Origin: Onthophagus taurus
Taxonomy: Eukaryota > Arthropoda > Insecta > Coleoptera > Scarabaeidae
Assembly (NCBI RefSeq): GCF_036711975.1
Contig: NC_091972.1
Coordinates: 24,185,001 to 24,249,000 of the forward strand
Reading direction: 5' to 3'
DNA: 64,000 bases
The number at the start of each line of letters is the position of its first letter. The stretch's first letter is position 1. The position numbers were made by a program, and so were the translations under genes. The notes below the pieces were generated by a model. That model searched no databases. It saw nothing but the letters and a program-made list of their open reading frames with translations, and was not told where the DNA came from. Of this stretch, positions 53,395-64,000 are shown in pieces.

Positions 53395-55108
53395 ACCGGC
53401 GAGACGATAGCAACAAACTTTTTTCTTTATATTTCCACCTACTTCACGGGCCCATATCATCGTTATCTTGAAAGATAGCGAAAAACAAAGCACACGGTTG
53501 GAAAGCTTGGTCTTTTCTCTATCTTAAGCCGAGAAGCTTTTCGTCCGCCGATATGTTGATAATGAAAGCAAGAATAAATAAGAAACGTCACGCTGCATTC
53601 AAATTACCTCAACATTATCAAACTTCACGGCCTTGTGCAGCCGTTACCAGATGGAAATTCAACAAATGGTTTACATATTCGAAAAGAGCTGACCTTGGAC
53701 TATCTTATTCCGAGTTTTCGTCTGTCAATATCTGCCGGCGTCTGTAAAAAAGAACGCTCCTGAAAAGGAACCTACAGTTGGCAACAACGTTTACTTTTGT
53801 ATTTTCATCTATGTACTTTTCGGACAGATCTCTTTGTTATTTATAAAGCTAGCGAAAAACTAAGCACACGGTTGGAAAGCTTGGTCTTTTCTCTATCGTA
53901 AACTGGCGTTTTGTCCGCCGAAATATTGATAATGAAAGCAAAAAGAAAATAAGAAACGTCGCGCTGCCACGAATTCTTGCCGCGGCTAAACCACGCTTGG
54001 GTCAATAACTCTCTTATCTGACGAGGAGGAAACTCTAGAACTATATTCATCTTATGGGAAATTTTCTGCTCTTTTCATCGGTATATAACACATCTCAGTC
54101 ATACGTTTGCACAATCGTTTTTCAGACCAGCAATAAACTTTTCTCTTGTATTTCCGTCTACTTTTCGGGCCAATATTTTCGTTATCTAGAAAGATAGCGA
54201 AAAACTAATAACACGGCCTTTTCTATATCTTAAACCGTGTTTTCGTCCGCCGATATGTTGATAATAAGAGCAGAAAAAAATAAGAAACGACACACTACAT
54301 TTAAATCACCTCAAAATTGCCCCACTTTAAGGCAGGCCTTATAAGCCGTTAGAAGGAAATTCAACAAACGGTTTACATATTCGAAAAGAGCTAACCTTGT
54401 CCTGTCTTATTTCGAGTTTTTGTCCGTCAATATCTGGTGGCGCCTGTAAAAGAAACGTACCTGAAAGACAACCGAATTCTGCTACCTGTAGCAGAACGCA
54501 ATCACTTCTTACCCTAACTTTCTTATTTGATGAAGGAAAAATTGGGACAATGGTCACCCGAGAGAGAATCTTAACCTCATTTCATGTTGACAGATAATTT
54601 TTCATTCACTCTTAATTTATTTAAAACCTTTAAAAACATATAAGTACGAAGGCTTTCACGGCCTGTGTTAATAAAACTAAAAAAGCACTAGCACTATCAC
54701 TACAACTAACACTAGACCTCGAACTAGAAACTTAGGGGTTAAGCCGTGCGTTTTTTGAAAAAATGTTTGACGTTTTGGATGCCATGTTACAACCTTCTTC
54801 AGAAAACAAGTTCGAAGCGATCCCGAAAGTTTCTAGTTCTAGGTCTAGTGTTAGTTCTAGATTTAGTTTTACGTTTAGAAACATGTTAAACTGTTCAAAA
54901 CGGAAAGATTATTTCATGTTACTCTTATTTTATCCGATTCTGGAAAATTTTGAGCGATTTTAGCGATAGAGAAAAGACCAAGCTTTCCAACCGTGCGCTT
55001 AATCTTTCGCTATCTTTCAAGATAACGAAGATACGGGCTCAAGAAGTAGGTGGAAATATAAAGGAAAAGGTTTGGTGCTGGACAGTTTGTTGCTATTATC
55101 TCGCCGGT
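53395..55108. mobile_element. 1.7-kb element with ~150-bp inverted repeats and 9-bp target duplication
   Basis: The ends ACCGGCGAGACGATAGCAAC and the inverse GTTGCTATTATCTCGCCGGT are flanked by GAGTTATAT on both sides (53,386-53,394 and 55,109-55,117). The arms extend about 150 bp through GTTATCTTGAAAGATAGCGA and GGTTGGAAAGCTTGGTCTTT. The GATAGCGAAAAAC/GCACACGG block is repeated again at about 53,850 and 54,190. There is no transposase. A 9-bp duplication points to a Mutator-type element, but the family is not proven. Confidence 0.88.
54650..54890. mobile_element. second Penelope-like short insertion
   Basis: CGAAGGCTTTCACGGCC is followed by CTAACACTAGACCTCGAACT, then the inverse-core words TTTGACGTTTTGGATGCCAT and CAACCTTCTTCAG, and the opposite arm TTCTAGGTCTAGTGTTAGTT. 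It is the same unit as 12,129-12,395, here nested in the 1.7-kb element. Confidence 0.65.
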
Positions 55109-55118
55109 GAGTTATATC

Positions 55119-55732
55119 AACAGTATTTAAAAAGTAAAATAAGCTTGTTCAAATTAAAAGATGAAGAAGAATCCACAAATTGTGTGACCAAAAGTCAAAT
55201 GCCTTTTTTACAAACAAACAGAATCAAGAAGAAAGATTGTCGTCAGGTTGGTGAAGGCAGAGGTTCATGGAAACGAGGTGGAATGCAGCAGCAACAGTAC
55301 AACCGAGGAAATTTCAGAAAACGAAGAGGTAATAATTATTCCCATAATTATTACAATAGAGGCAGACAGCGTGGTAGAGACGAACAACAAAGTTCAAGAG
55401 GTAACCATTATCACGGCGGAAGAGGTCAACAGGGCGGTTATGGAATGAACAGTTTTTATACGCAGGTCCAAACTACGATAATATGTAAAGACGCAAGATC
55501 AGATTTAGGTGATGAAATAGAAATTCATTGGTTATTAAACAGTGGCTGTACTGATCATGTAATAAATAATGATCAATATTTTCATGATAGTGTAACATTA
55601 AAAGAACCTGTAAATGTAAAAATTGGTGATGGTAAATTTTTGAAAGCCACTAAAGTAGGTCATGTAATTAGTTATTTTCAAGGTTGTGATAAAATAATTC
55701 CAATTAGAATGTTTTTTCAAATGTTAGAATGA
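55119..55732 (+). pseudogene. copia gag 3' part and protease, catalytic Asp lost
   Basis: After the insertion Gag resumes (YLKSKISLFKLKDEEES) and runs into an Arg/Gly/Gln/Tyr-rich stretch (about 55,260-55,450, e.g. NYSHNYYNRGRQRGRD) where copia normally has its CCHC knuckle. The protease active site reads HWLLNSGCTDHVIN. The family has Asp where Asn (55,538-55,540) stands here, so it would be dead. Confidence 0.78.
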
Positions 55733-55839
55733 ATTGAAATGTTTTTTATGTTAAAGAAATGGATAGAAATTGAATTAGTTATGCTAGAATCACAGATAAA
55801 AATAAAATTATATCAAAGATAAACACTTCAAAAATTTAT

Positions 55840-56640
55840 AACAGACATAATCAATTGATTACAATTGCTAGGAAAGAGGGTAGATTATATAAAATGACAA
55901 GTATAATTAAAAATAAGGAAGTTAATATTGCAAATAGTAATACTAAAATTAATATGACGTTAAAGGAAAAATGTCATCGTATTCTGGATCATGTAAATTT
56001 TTCTGATTTAACAACTTTGTGCAAAAGCCAATTATTAGAAATGCACAACTTGTATTGAAAATAAGATGCATAATTTACCTTTTGACAATAACAGAAGTAA
56101 AGTTAAAAAAATTTTAGAAATAGTTCACACTGATTTAAATGGGGCCTACTACGGGATTTAATGGTGAAAAAATAACAATAAAAATAATAATGATAAAATT
56201 ATAGTAAGATAGCTAAGGTGTATACCATTAAATCAAAAGATCAGGTTTATAATTGCTTTGTAGAATATATAAATGAAATATAAAATCTGACTGGTAAAAC
56301 TATTAAAAAACTAAGACGCGATAATGGAAAAGAATATTTAAATTCAAATATTATACATTTAACTAGAGAGAAAGGCATTACTATAAATACCTGTTCACCT
56401 TATATACATGAATTAAATGGTACAGCAGAAAGATATAATAAATCAATTATGGACATGTTTAGATGTTTATTAGAAGAAGCAAAAATAGATCGAAAATTTT
56501 GGCCAGGGGTAGTATACGCAGCTGCATATCTTAAGAATAGAACATTAGCAAATACTGTAGAAAAGAAAACGCCTTACGAAATAATATTTGGAAGAAAGCT
56601 TACTATTAAATATTTACGTCTACACTGAAGTAAAATTTTT
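55840..56640 (+). pseudogene. copia integrase remnants
   Basis: Pre-integrase part with KCHRILDHVNFSDLTTL (family: W-H-x-R-x-G-H), then core fragments IVHTDLNG, LRRDNGKEY and NGTAERYNKSIMDMFR (second Asp and Glu sites), with several stops and frame changes between them. Confidence 0.75.
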
Positions 56641-56819
56641 GTTCGAAGACCAGAACAGTTAAGAAGGTCTAAATGGGATAAAAAGACTGATTTGGGAATT
56701 TTGCTGGGTTATACTGAAGTTGGATATAAAGTTTTAGTAAATAACAGAATCATTGTAGCAACATGTTGATGTGGAGGAGAATGTAAAATGCATAGCTTTA
56801 GCTACAAACAGATCTGACA

Positions 56820-57690
56820 ATGAAATTGAAACTGATTCTGAAATACAAGATGAAAGTACAGAAATTAAATTCGAAAATAAAACAACAAAGAACGCCTCAA
56901 GAATTGAGAAGATCGAAGAGAGAAAGGAATATGCCAGCTAGATATAACGATAGTTACGTTTATGTGAACGTCTGCAATGTAGAAAATCCAAATAATTTTG
57001 AGGAGGCGATAAATAGTAATCAGGCAGAACAGTGGAAAGTAGCTATGAATAAGGAAATGGAAAGTTTAAATTGAAAATTGGTCAAAAAACCAGAGAATAA
57101 AAAAAGTTTTGATGTTAAATGGGTATATAGAAAAAAGTCAAATAACATTTATAAAGCCAGATTAGTTGTAAAAGGTTTTCAACAATCTAAAATTGTAGAT
57201 GACATTTATTCACCAGTAGCTAAAATGCAAACTTTAAAAATATTGTTATATTGCTGCCAGGAAAAACTGATTATAGAACAAATGGATGTAGAGACTGCTT
57301 TCTTGAATGGTAAGATTTTTTTCAGAAATATATGTTAATCAAGCGAGAGGATTTGAGGATGGGACTGACAGAGTGTGTAAACTAGAAAAAGCATTATACG
57401 GTTTGAGAGAAACTCTTCGTGCGTGGTATAATTGTTTCGATGAATTTTTATGTGAGATGAAATTTATAAGGAGTAAATGTGACTATTGTTTATATAACAA
57501 AAGAGATGAAGACGATATGATTTACTTAGTAGTGTTTGTTGACGATCTGTTAATAAGTTGTAAAAATAAGAAAAAGATTCAATACATCAAAAGCTTATTG
57601 TCCAGTAAATTTAAAATGAAAGATATGGGAGAACTGAAAAATTATCTTGCAAAATTAATATTGATTATGATCACACGAAAAATGTTATGA
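56820..57690 (+). pseudogene. copia reverse transcriptase remnants
   Basis: QWKVAMNKEMESLN, then DVKWVYRKKSNNIYKARLVV and QMDVETAFLNGKI (first catalytic Asp), a frameshift near 57,330, then KLEKALYGLRETLRAWY and VVFVDDLLISC (the DD pair). Two frames and an in-frame stop at 57,075. Confidence 0.82.
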
Positions 57691-57929
57691 CCTTAGTCAG
57701 GAAGAATACATTAAATCTTTAGCTGAGAAATATAAAATTAAACGCTCAATATTGTTTAAAATACCAATGGAAGTAAATTTAAAATTGGAAATCTAATAGT
57801 CTAAGTAGTCTAATTAATAAATAGTCTAATTGCCTAAGTAGATTTCAAAATTGTTATAATGAAACTCATTTTAAATATGCCTTGAGAGTTTTGAAGTATT
57901 TATATTTGACAAAGGACATAAAATTATGG

Positions 57930-58365
57930 CTATGTAGACGCAGATTGGGCAGGAGACAATTTAGATAGAAAATCTACATCAGGCTATGTTATAAGATTGT
58001 TTGGAAATGTTGTACATTGGAAATCTAAAAAACAAGGTAGTGTAACTAAGTCTTCAACCTTTGCCGAATATGTAAATAAATAATAAATAAAAGATATACT
58101 CGAATTTTTTAACATTGACTTTAAGGCACCTATTAAGATATACGAAGATAATTCAGGAACTTTGAGTATTGCTAAATATGGAAATTTTACTAAAAATTCT
58201 AAGTATGTTGAAGTGCATTATCATTTTGTAAATGAATGTTATATGGAAGGAGTCATAGATATAATTAAAGTAGATTCAAATAGAAACCTAGCAGATATTT
58301 TTACAAAATCAATGAGCAAAGATAAATTTGTGAAACTAAGAGAAATATTGAGTTTAGTAGTATAA
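57930..58365 (+). pseudogene. copia RNase H remnant
   Basis: [20 protein letters not shown], then [11 protein letters not shown] with stops just after it, EDNSGTLSIAKY, and the terminal LADIFTKSMSKDKF, all in copia order. The purine tract and LTR start follow. Confidence 0.8.
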
Positions 58366-58519
58366 GATTTATTGTTTAGCATTTCAAGTTGTGTTTATTT
58401 TCTAGTGAATGTTTTATAAATGTAAGGAGGCGTGTTAGATTATATACATTTATAAATATACGCCATCTAGTGAGTTTAGTTTCGATTATGATGTAGGTGT
58501 GATCAAGTAGTCAATATAA

Positions 58520-59030
58520 AAAGTAGTTATTAGTTACGCTTTTAAGGATATTGAAGCATGCTCGTTATCAGACAAATATGGTTGAAGAGTACTTAAAATA
58601 CATCAGACGCATTCTAAGTATTTCACGTTTACTGATAATGTCTAATCGCAACAGCTTACTGGGGTAAAGTTTAAGTTTTGACGTTATTGTTGTTATACGG
58701 TGATACCCTGTATTTGATAGACAAAATCGGTGTATACAGAGCATCTAATTTGTATCATATGAATAATTTCATCATGAATAAGTCATCCATTTTATTAATT
58801 GACTATGATTGCCATCTCCTCTTATAGTAATTAAAAAAAAACAGTTCATGTAAAAACTTTGAAGTTCTTGCGCACTTCCTTTAAAAGGTGTCACATTTGT
58901 TTATCAATTGATAAATATGACATCAACAAGCCATAAAATAGTTCCAATATTGACGTTGTGAACCAACTCATTTTGTAATAATGTCATAAGTCATAACATA
59001 CTTTAGATCGATGCAAATATACGAAACGAT
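58520..59030. other. intergenic, no gene seen
   Basis: Contains an isolated GATACCCTGTATTTGATAG terminus of a MITE near 58,700. Otherwise no feature. Confidence 0.4.
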
Positions 59031-59092
59031 ATTTTAAAGAAACTTCAAAAAAATTCTGTTCAAATAGACATTAGATTGATGAAGAAACTTAC

Positions 59093-59285
59093 GACGTCTA
59101 CCGTGAAACGATCTGTGGGGTTGATTCATTTCCGGATACATATCATGAAATTGAACATTCCTTCTAGGATTTGTCTCTCTCGTTCTCCTAGAATTATCGA
59201 CGGCACTTTCGCAACAAGCTACACAAAGCATTCCGCATAAAGCTCCAAGACACAAACCACATAACTGCCCAATACAATCATCCAT
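59093..59285 (-). CDS. Cys-rich membrane-type first exon
   Basis: The ATG at 59,285 opens a Cys/Gly/Leu-rich segment (CIGQLCGLCLGALCGMLCVA), then CCESAVDNSRRTRETNPRRN and an exon end in HGRR before donor GTAAGTTT at 59,092. It is 193 nt, phase 1. Many Cys next to a hydrophobic stretch suggest lipid modification or membrane insertion. No downstream exon of its own is visible; the phase fits exon 2 at 51,509. TTATCTGATAAGAAC lies about 145 bp upstream. Confidence 0.6.
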
Positions 59286-60202
59286 TTTATTATTAATTTA
59301 TTTTCGTTTTATATTTGTAGAGTATAATTTTTGTACACTTCGAAACTTTTAGTTATTACACCGATTTGAACGTTTAGCCACGTTTAGCGTTACCATATGT
59401 ACTTGGATATGACTCTCGGCTATTGTTATCTGATAAGAACCTGTTTGTCGTCTGATAACGATTTGAAATTGGCTGATTAAAGCTGTTACAGATCATCGTT
59501 GAAGTTGATGAATCATTCGAGTGATGACTAAAATTTCTAAAATTGATTTTGAAGAAATCTGATAAAAAATCCTATTCTGAAAAAATCAAAACTTGGAAAT
59601 AGATGTTAAATTCTTTATTTAAGAAAAAATTTTAGATACTTTATAACTAATACATTGTCACTGTGAACTTTTAACCTCTAATATCGAGACGTGATTTATA
59701 AATTCAATGTTTAACAACAGTTTTCATTTAATAATATCAAGTTCATTCCAATTAACTAGTTAAGAACTTTTTATTTGCTGATATCTTAATGTGAATATTG
59801 TATATGTTTTGCGGAGTTTTAGTGTTGACGTGAGTTTAGTTTTTAAGTTTTTTTATATACATTATTTTCAATGCTACTTTACCCTTAATTTTTTCTAATG
59901 TTACTATCTTATATTTTTGTACATTGAAACCCAAAACACCAAAGTATCATTACATAATTTGTCTTTTAAAATATTAACACATGGTGAAAATGGATATATC
60001 CTATTGCAATAATACATAAGGCACTTAATAATACATTTAATAACATTAATAATACTTATTACGCATGTGATTCATGAAAACACAGGATCGAAATTGAGTG
60101 TTAAAGGAAAATTTACGTTTATTGAACTTTGTGACCTTCCACTTTGACGAATTAATCTTAAAATGAAATGTAATGTAACTTAGTTAGATTACTAAGTAAC
60201 TA

Positions 60203-60403
60203 CTAAGTGCTACTTAGTGTAGGTTGATCTAAAATCACAGCAATCTCTTCTGCATCAAGTTGTGCAAGTTCTCTCGGAATGATTCTTTCGGTAATTACAG
60301 AATCCATTATTGGCGGAGTTTCTTCATAAACTGCACAGAGTATCTCACAAATACACGCAAAAAATTCCAGACACCAGTCATCACAACAACCATCGTCACA
60401 CAT
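60203..60403 (-). CDS. small Cys-rich acidic protein
   Basis: 66 aa from the ATG at 60,403, single exon with its own stop. The N-terminus is CDDGCCDDWCLEFFACICEI, then LCAVYEETPPIMDSV, a RELAQLDAEEIAVIL stretch and no basic patch. It lies among the phase-1 exons on the same strand and resembles the Cys-rich start at 59,285 in style but not clearly in sequence. Function unknown. Confidence 0.55.
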   Translation of the reverse strand: MCDDGCCDDWCLEFFACICEILCAVYEETPPIMDSVITERIIPRELAQLDAEEIAVILDQPTLSST

Positions 60404-61056
60404 TTTCAAATAAATATGTTGTGTAATCGGGTGTTGTCTTGTTATTTTATAAATTTATCAACTGATTGTGAGCGAATTTTAGAGCCAAGGTCAATGTTTT
60501 TGGGTTGCTGCGCGCGCATTTGTATTTCAGCAGAGATATCTTGTGCCGATTTGCACGAGTGAGTTTTTTTTGCATTGATCGAGTGAATTTGAACGATTGC
60601 GTTGGTAACAAAACAAAATTTAATATGTATCTACTTGATTCACGCTGATAATGTCGTGTCAATCATAATACGATAATAATTAATTACCGTATCAATAATA
60701 GCAATTCAAAAACGTTAAAAAAATATTTATACTGTTTCTTTTTCCGTAATACCTCTCAAATTATTATAAAGTTGGTAACAGTGATAACATTGGTTCACTT
60801 ATAAATTTTGTAAATTATACTTAAATAATTAAAATTTGACACCTAATTGTTTATTTTCATTAGTTTGTAGCACGTTTTTACAATTTAAGGTAATTTTTAC
60901 TTCGTTAACCTCAGTTATTTATTTACGACATAAATTTAAAAAAAAACCTTTTAATTGAAAACTAAAAATTTTAACAAAAAAATTAATGTAAAAAAAATGG
61001 TAGAAAGAGTTGCCTATACAAACGATTAATAATTATTTTTATTAAAAACACCTTAC

Positions 61057-61216
61057 TTAAGGGTATTTGATTCGATGGTCTTTGCCTTCTAGTAGCTCGT
61101 ACACCATTGAACCAAGTTGGATTTCTTCTCGATTGTTTGCAAACGGCCGAAACGAAACTTAAGATGAAAAATAGTATCAACACCACGATCACCATAACAA
61201 GAACTGAAGTATACAT
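61057..61216 (-). CDS. single-pass membrane first exon
   Basis: The ATG at 61,216 opens a strong membrane helix (VLVMVIVVLILFFILSFVSA), then CKQSRRNPTWFNGVRATRRQ and donor GTAAGGTG at 61,056. It is 160 nt, phase 1. GATAAGATA lies at 61,340, further away than in its sisters. No private second exon was found. Confidence 0.6.
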
Positions 61217-61405
61217 CTTTTTATGAATTGGAGGAGATAAAATAACTTAAATATCTCGCCACTTGGTGTTATACGATAAATGTTAGAACAAACTGTCGAT
61301 ATTTCACAACATTTCCTGTTATAATATTATCTGTTTAATGATAAGATAGGAAGAGACATCGATTTGTAGCATATGTATGTATGTATATTATACAAAATCA
61401 CTTAC

Positions 61406-61565
61406 ATAAATTAAAGTCAATAGAAGGTTCTCTTTGCTCAACATCACATTCTTCTTCAGAATTTACATTTCTCCGTCTTAAATTTTGATGTACTCCTATC
61501 ACGATGAGGAGTACTATCATAGTAAAGATAAAAGCACCAACAAGAAGTGCGAGAACAGCCGACAT
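61406..61565 (-). CDS. single-pass membrane first exon, paralogue
   Basis: The ATG at 61,565 opens a helix (VLALLVGAFIFTMIVLLIVI), then HQNLRRRNVNSEEECDVEQR, EPS and donor GTAAGTGA at 61,405. It is 160 nt, phase 1. It is a close paralogue of 61,820-61,982 and 22,520-22,682. The promoter shares TAAAAAGTCGAATTGA (61,609-61,624) and GATAAGATAA (61,644) with the next exon upstream. Confidence 0.68.
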
Positions 61566-61608
61566 TACTACTTTAACTTGAGATACGTATCAGATTGAGA
61601 TAAAACAT

Positions 61609-61653
61609 TAAAAAGTCGAATTGAAACAATAAATGTTTTACGCGATAAGATAA
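61609..61653 (-). promoter_or_regulatory. shared promoter block with GATA motif
   Basis: TAAAAAGTCGAATTGA followed by GATAAGATAA, spaced as in 62,030-62,074. Confidence 0.55.
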
Positions 61654-61819
61654 AAAAAATATTTATGAATATTTACAACGCAATCGCATCATAAAAAAGT
61701 ATTTAGTCACCAAATTGCCAATAAGATATAAAGGACGTTTATGAGCTGACAAATTAGTGTATTGTTACATTCGATTTCCAAAATTAAATCAATTTGAAAA
61801 TAAAAAATTAATTACTTAC

Positions 61820-61982
61820 ACAAATTAACGTTATTAGAAGATTCTCTTTGTCCAATAACATTGTATTCGTCCTCATAATTTGTATTTCGACGTTTCGCAT
61901 CTTGACATAGACCAATTACGATGAAGAGTAACGTGGTAAATGCAAAGGCGCCGAAAAAAAGTATGGGAATAACAGTTGACAT
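61820..61982 (-). CDS. single-pass membrane first exon, paralogue
   Basis: The ATG at 61,982 opens a helix (VIPILFFGAFAFTTLLFIVI), then GLCQDAKRRNTNYEDEYNVI, GQRESSNNVNL and donor GTAAGTAA at 61,819. It is 163 nt, phase 1. GATAAGATAA lies 83 bp upstream. It is the outermost recognisable exon of the series. Confidence 0.68.
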
Positions 61983-62029
61983 TATTACTTATACACACAA
62001 GGGATTGGAAAACGAATGAGAAAAATCGC

Positions 62030-62074
62030 TAAAAAGTCGAATTGATTCTCTAAATCCTTTTCGCGATAAGATAA
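62030..62074 (-). promoter_or_regulatory. shared promoter block with GATA motif
   Basis: TAAAAAGTCGAATTGA at 62,030-62,045 and GATAAGATAA at 62,065-62,074. Confidence 0.55.
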
Positions 62075-62079
62075 AATAA

Positions 62080-62740
62080 GTCTTTATGCCAAAGTCGCGA
62101 CATAAAAAGTGTTTTAATTAAATAAAAAATGTAATTAACTTAAATAAAATTGCTTAAAATAAACGTGGACCATATCGACACGAAAGACTCGAAAGATTGT
62201 AGGATGTTAAGAATCATGAAAGCACCACGTCAAGAAATAGGCGTTACACCCCATCTTTTGTTAATAGGTATATTCGAACATACAACTTGTGTTATTACAA
62301 CCTTGATTAAGGGCATTTTAACCCACAAAAAGTTTACAACCATCAGTATAGGCTATAATGGAGTAGCAAAGATCTATTTATTTACAACAACCTATGTTAA
62401 TGTTTTTCTAAGACGATAAAGCGTACATGCCACATCACGAATTTGAAAAAATGTTATTGAAATGCGATAGTAAATACAATGGTAAAGAATGAACTGGTCG
62501 AATGACTAAAACAATGTGTCAAAAATAAAAAATTAACTTGAAAAGAACGTACTAGTATTGTCCGATGATCAGGATATAATGGAAAGATTGATAGAACACT
62601 TCATGAAACTGCTAAATGAATAAGAAGATATAACTGTGGAGGAGTGAAAATAAGTCCACTGGGAAAAGAAGTATTGCAAAAGTATTTCAAAGGATAGATT
62701 AAGGATTTGGTGGATTTAATACATTATTACCTCATTTAAT
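62080..62740. other. non-coding, no feature seen
   Basis: An 89-codon plus-strand frame (62,150-62,419) shows no recognisable motif and is not supported as a gene. Confidence 0.4.
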
Positions 62741-62747
62741 GTGGAAT

Positions 62748-63460
62748 TTAATTCTAAAACTTATTTTACTCTTATTATTTTTTAAAAAACATTGTTGTTT
62801 TCGTAAAAACTTAAATAACTAAAGACATGTATTTCGTTAATGCTACTTATTATCATCAAAAATTCAGTAGTCGGCTGTGAAATTGTATGTCAAACTTGAC
62901 AAGTATGTTATAAAACCTTGTCGTCAAATAACTTTATAACCGTTGATATCCATGTTGCAAGTTTCGTTTAAATATTAAAATAAGTGAGACACATTATGTC
63001 AGTCATATAAGTTTTAAAGGTCCATTTTAGTGTTATTTTATATGTCGTTTGTGAACAAACTTGTGTAGTGTTTGTCTTTTTAAAGTTTATTTATTTATAT
63101 ATTGTATTTTAAAGTGTAATTTCATATTTTTAAAATATTTTTTATATGTCTGCTCTTTGTGATGTTAATTTTATTTTATTGAACATTCGGCTGAAGATGA
63201 CTAAGTAAAACTAGTCGAAACCGGTTCCGTTAAAATAAATTGAATTTTGCAAGATAAGAAGTTATATTTATTTGTTTATTATTTTAATAAATAACTTTAT
63301 AACCTATTTGTCAAGTTTGACGTAGAATTTCAATGAATTTTCGCTTATTTTAAGTAACATTACGAAATAAGTGTCTTTAGTTATTTAAGTTTTTTATGAA
63401 AACGACAAAGTTTTTAAAAAATAATTAGAGTAAGAAAAGTTTTAAAATTAAACTCACAAC
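62748..63460. repeat. foldback element with Penelope-like core
   Basis: TTAATTCTAAAACTTATTTT and the following AACTTAAATAACTAAAGACA at the left are inverted at the right (TGTCTTTAGTTATTTAAGTT to AAGTTTTAAAATTAAAC). Between the arms at about 63,190-63,226 lies CTGAAGA-TGACTA-TAGTC-GAAACCGG, the core layout seen in Penelope-like ends. Confidence 0.65.
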
Positions 63461-63557
63461 GTATACCAAATTTGGTTTTTCTAGCTTAATTTATTACGAA
63501 GATATTAAACTTTCTAAAAATTTAAGAGCCAACTTTGAAGGCCTATAACTCCTCAGG

Positions 63558-64000
63558 TGTACAGGGTGGTTCAAATTCGATGTCCGAATAGGCTAACTCG
63601 AAAACTATAAGAGTTAGAAGAAAAGTAGCTGACATGTATTGTCATGATCTCGTTTTTCGAGAAACTGCTAATGCCGAAAATCTCATAGCGCTATCGTCTT
63701 TTGTTTTTCCGCTAGAGGCCTTGGTTATTATTATTTCTTGAGTATTATAACTAAGACATTATATGGACACTTTTTTACAGAGAATTTGACGACGTGGTCA
63801 AAAAAATTTTGTCGGTTTTAGATTTTGAGATATTATCACAATTTTCGTTTTTTTTAATGAAAACAACCACTGATTATTCGCTTATTAAATTCGTTATTTT
63901 TTGATTACATTTTATTTCTGATTACAAAAATATAGGGTTCGACAGGTCTATTTCTTATTGTTTTAGAATAAAGCTAAAAATAAACTTTATAAAATTTCCA
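63558..64000. repeat. element A family, truncated by window end
   Basis: TACAGGGTGGTTCAAATTCG is followed by the same arm sequence as 11,780-12,120, running off the window. Confidence 0.82.

Larger units (their letters stand above)
52935..58512 (+). mobile_element. Ty1/copia-type LTR retrotransposon, degenerate
   Basis: A shared block (ATCTAGTGAG, TTTAGTTTCGATTATGAT, TAGGTGTGATCAAGTA) at 52,937-52,990 and 58,456-58,512 marks LTR remnants. The right one begins TGTTAGATTATATAC at 58,436 after a GGAGGCG purine tract. Between them, in copia order, are gag, protease, integrase, RT and RNase H pieces, broken by stops, frameshifts and a 1.7-kb insertion in gag. It lies inside the minus-strand small-membrane-protein locus. 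Confidence 0.85.

Noticed and set aside
62150-62419. 89-codon plus-strand ORF
   Set aside because: No recognisable domain, splice signals or codon pattern; likely chance.

Overview
The window is AT-rich eukaryotic DNA, almost certainly from an insect. The evidence is spliceosomal introns of about 55-60 nt with GTAAGT donors, several Tc1/mariner-type, Harbinger, copia, non-LTR and Penelope-like repeats, and a large animal-type Maverick/Polinton. I cannot name the species from sequence alone.

The centrepiece (about 29,070-47,600) is an apparently complete Maverick/Polinton, the integrated virus-like group also described as adintoviruses. It has about 400 bp terminal inverted repeats and no internal stops in any main gene. 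On the plus strand it carries: a small protein with a degenerate exonuclease look; a gene whose start codon seems to be made by splicing; a phospholipase A2/core fusion; an adenovirus-type cysteine protease; penton and major capsid proteins; a second copy of the exonuclease-like protein; a Pro/Ser/Thr-rich protein and a CxxC zinc-binding protein; a packaging ATPase; a DUF8207-like protein; a small unknown protein; and a chromodomain integrase. PolB is on the minus strand, split by a 59-nt intron, with zinc fingers and an endonuclease VII-like insert. The two ends drive transcription inwards: TATA-like boxes lie in the inverted repeats, and part of the repeat is copied internally upstream of the second gene. 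A very GC-rich 190-bp hairpin and two sets of tandem repeats separate the structural block from the Pro-rich/zinc-binding block.

Left of it (1-29,000) the host DNA is packed with repeats: a roughly 190-bp satellite (1-1,530), long-inverted-repeat mariner-like elements, a truncated LINE, remnants of a DDE-type element, a nested element stack (11,455-16,531), and a Harbinger (23,520-25,760) whose MADF-type gene has the transposase antisense inside its intron.

Right of it (51,000-62,000), all on the minus strand, is a probable host locus of small membrane proteins. One three-exon gene encodes a single-pass protein with PPPPPY and LPSY tail motifs. Four or more upstream exons each encode a membrane or Cys-rich segment and end in a phase-1 splice donor, and most have a GATAAGATA motif nearby. 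A related orphan exon lies at 22,520-22,682. A dead copia element (about 52,935-58,510), itself broken by a 1.7-kb element with a 9-bp target duplication, sits inside this locus.
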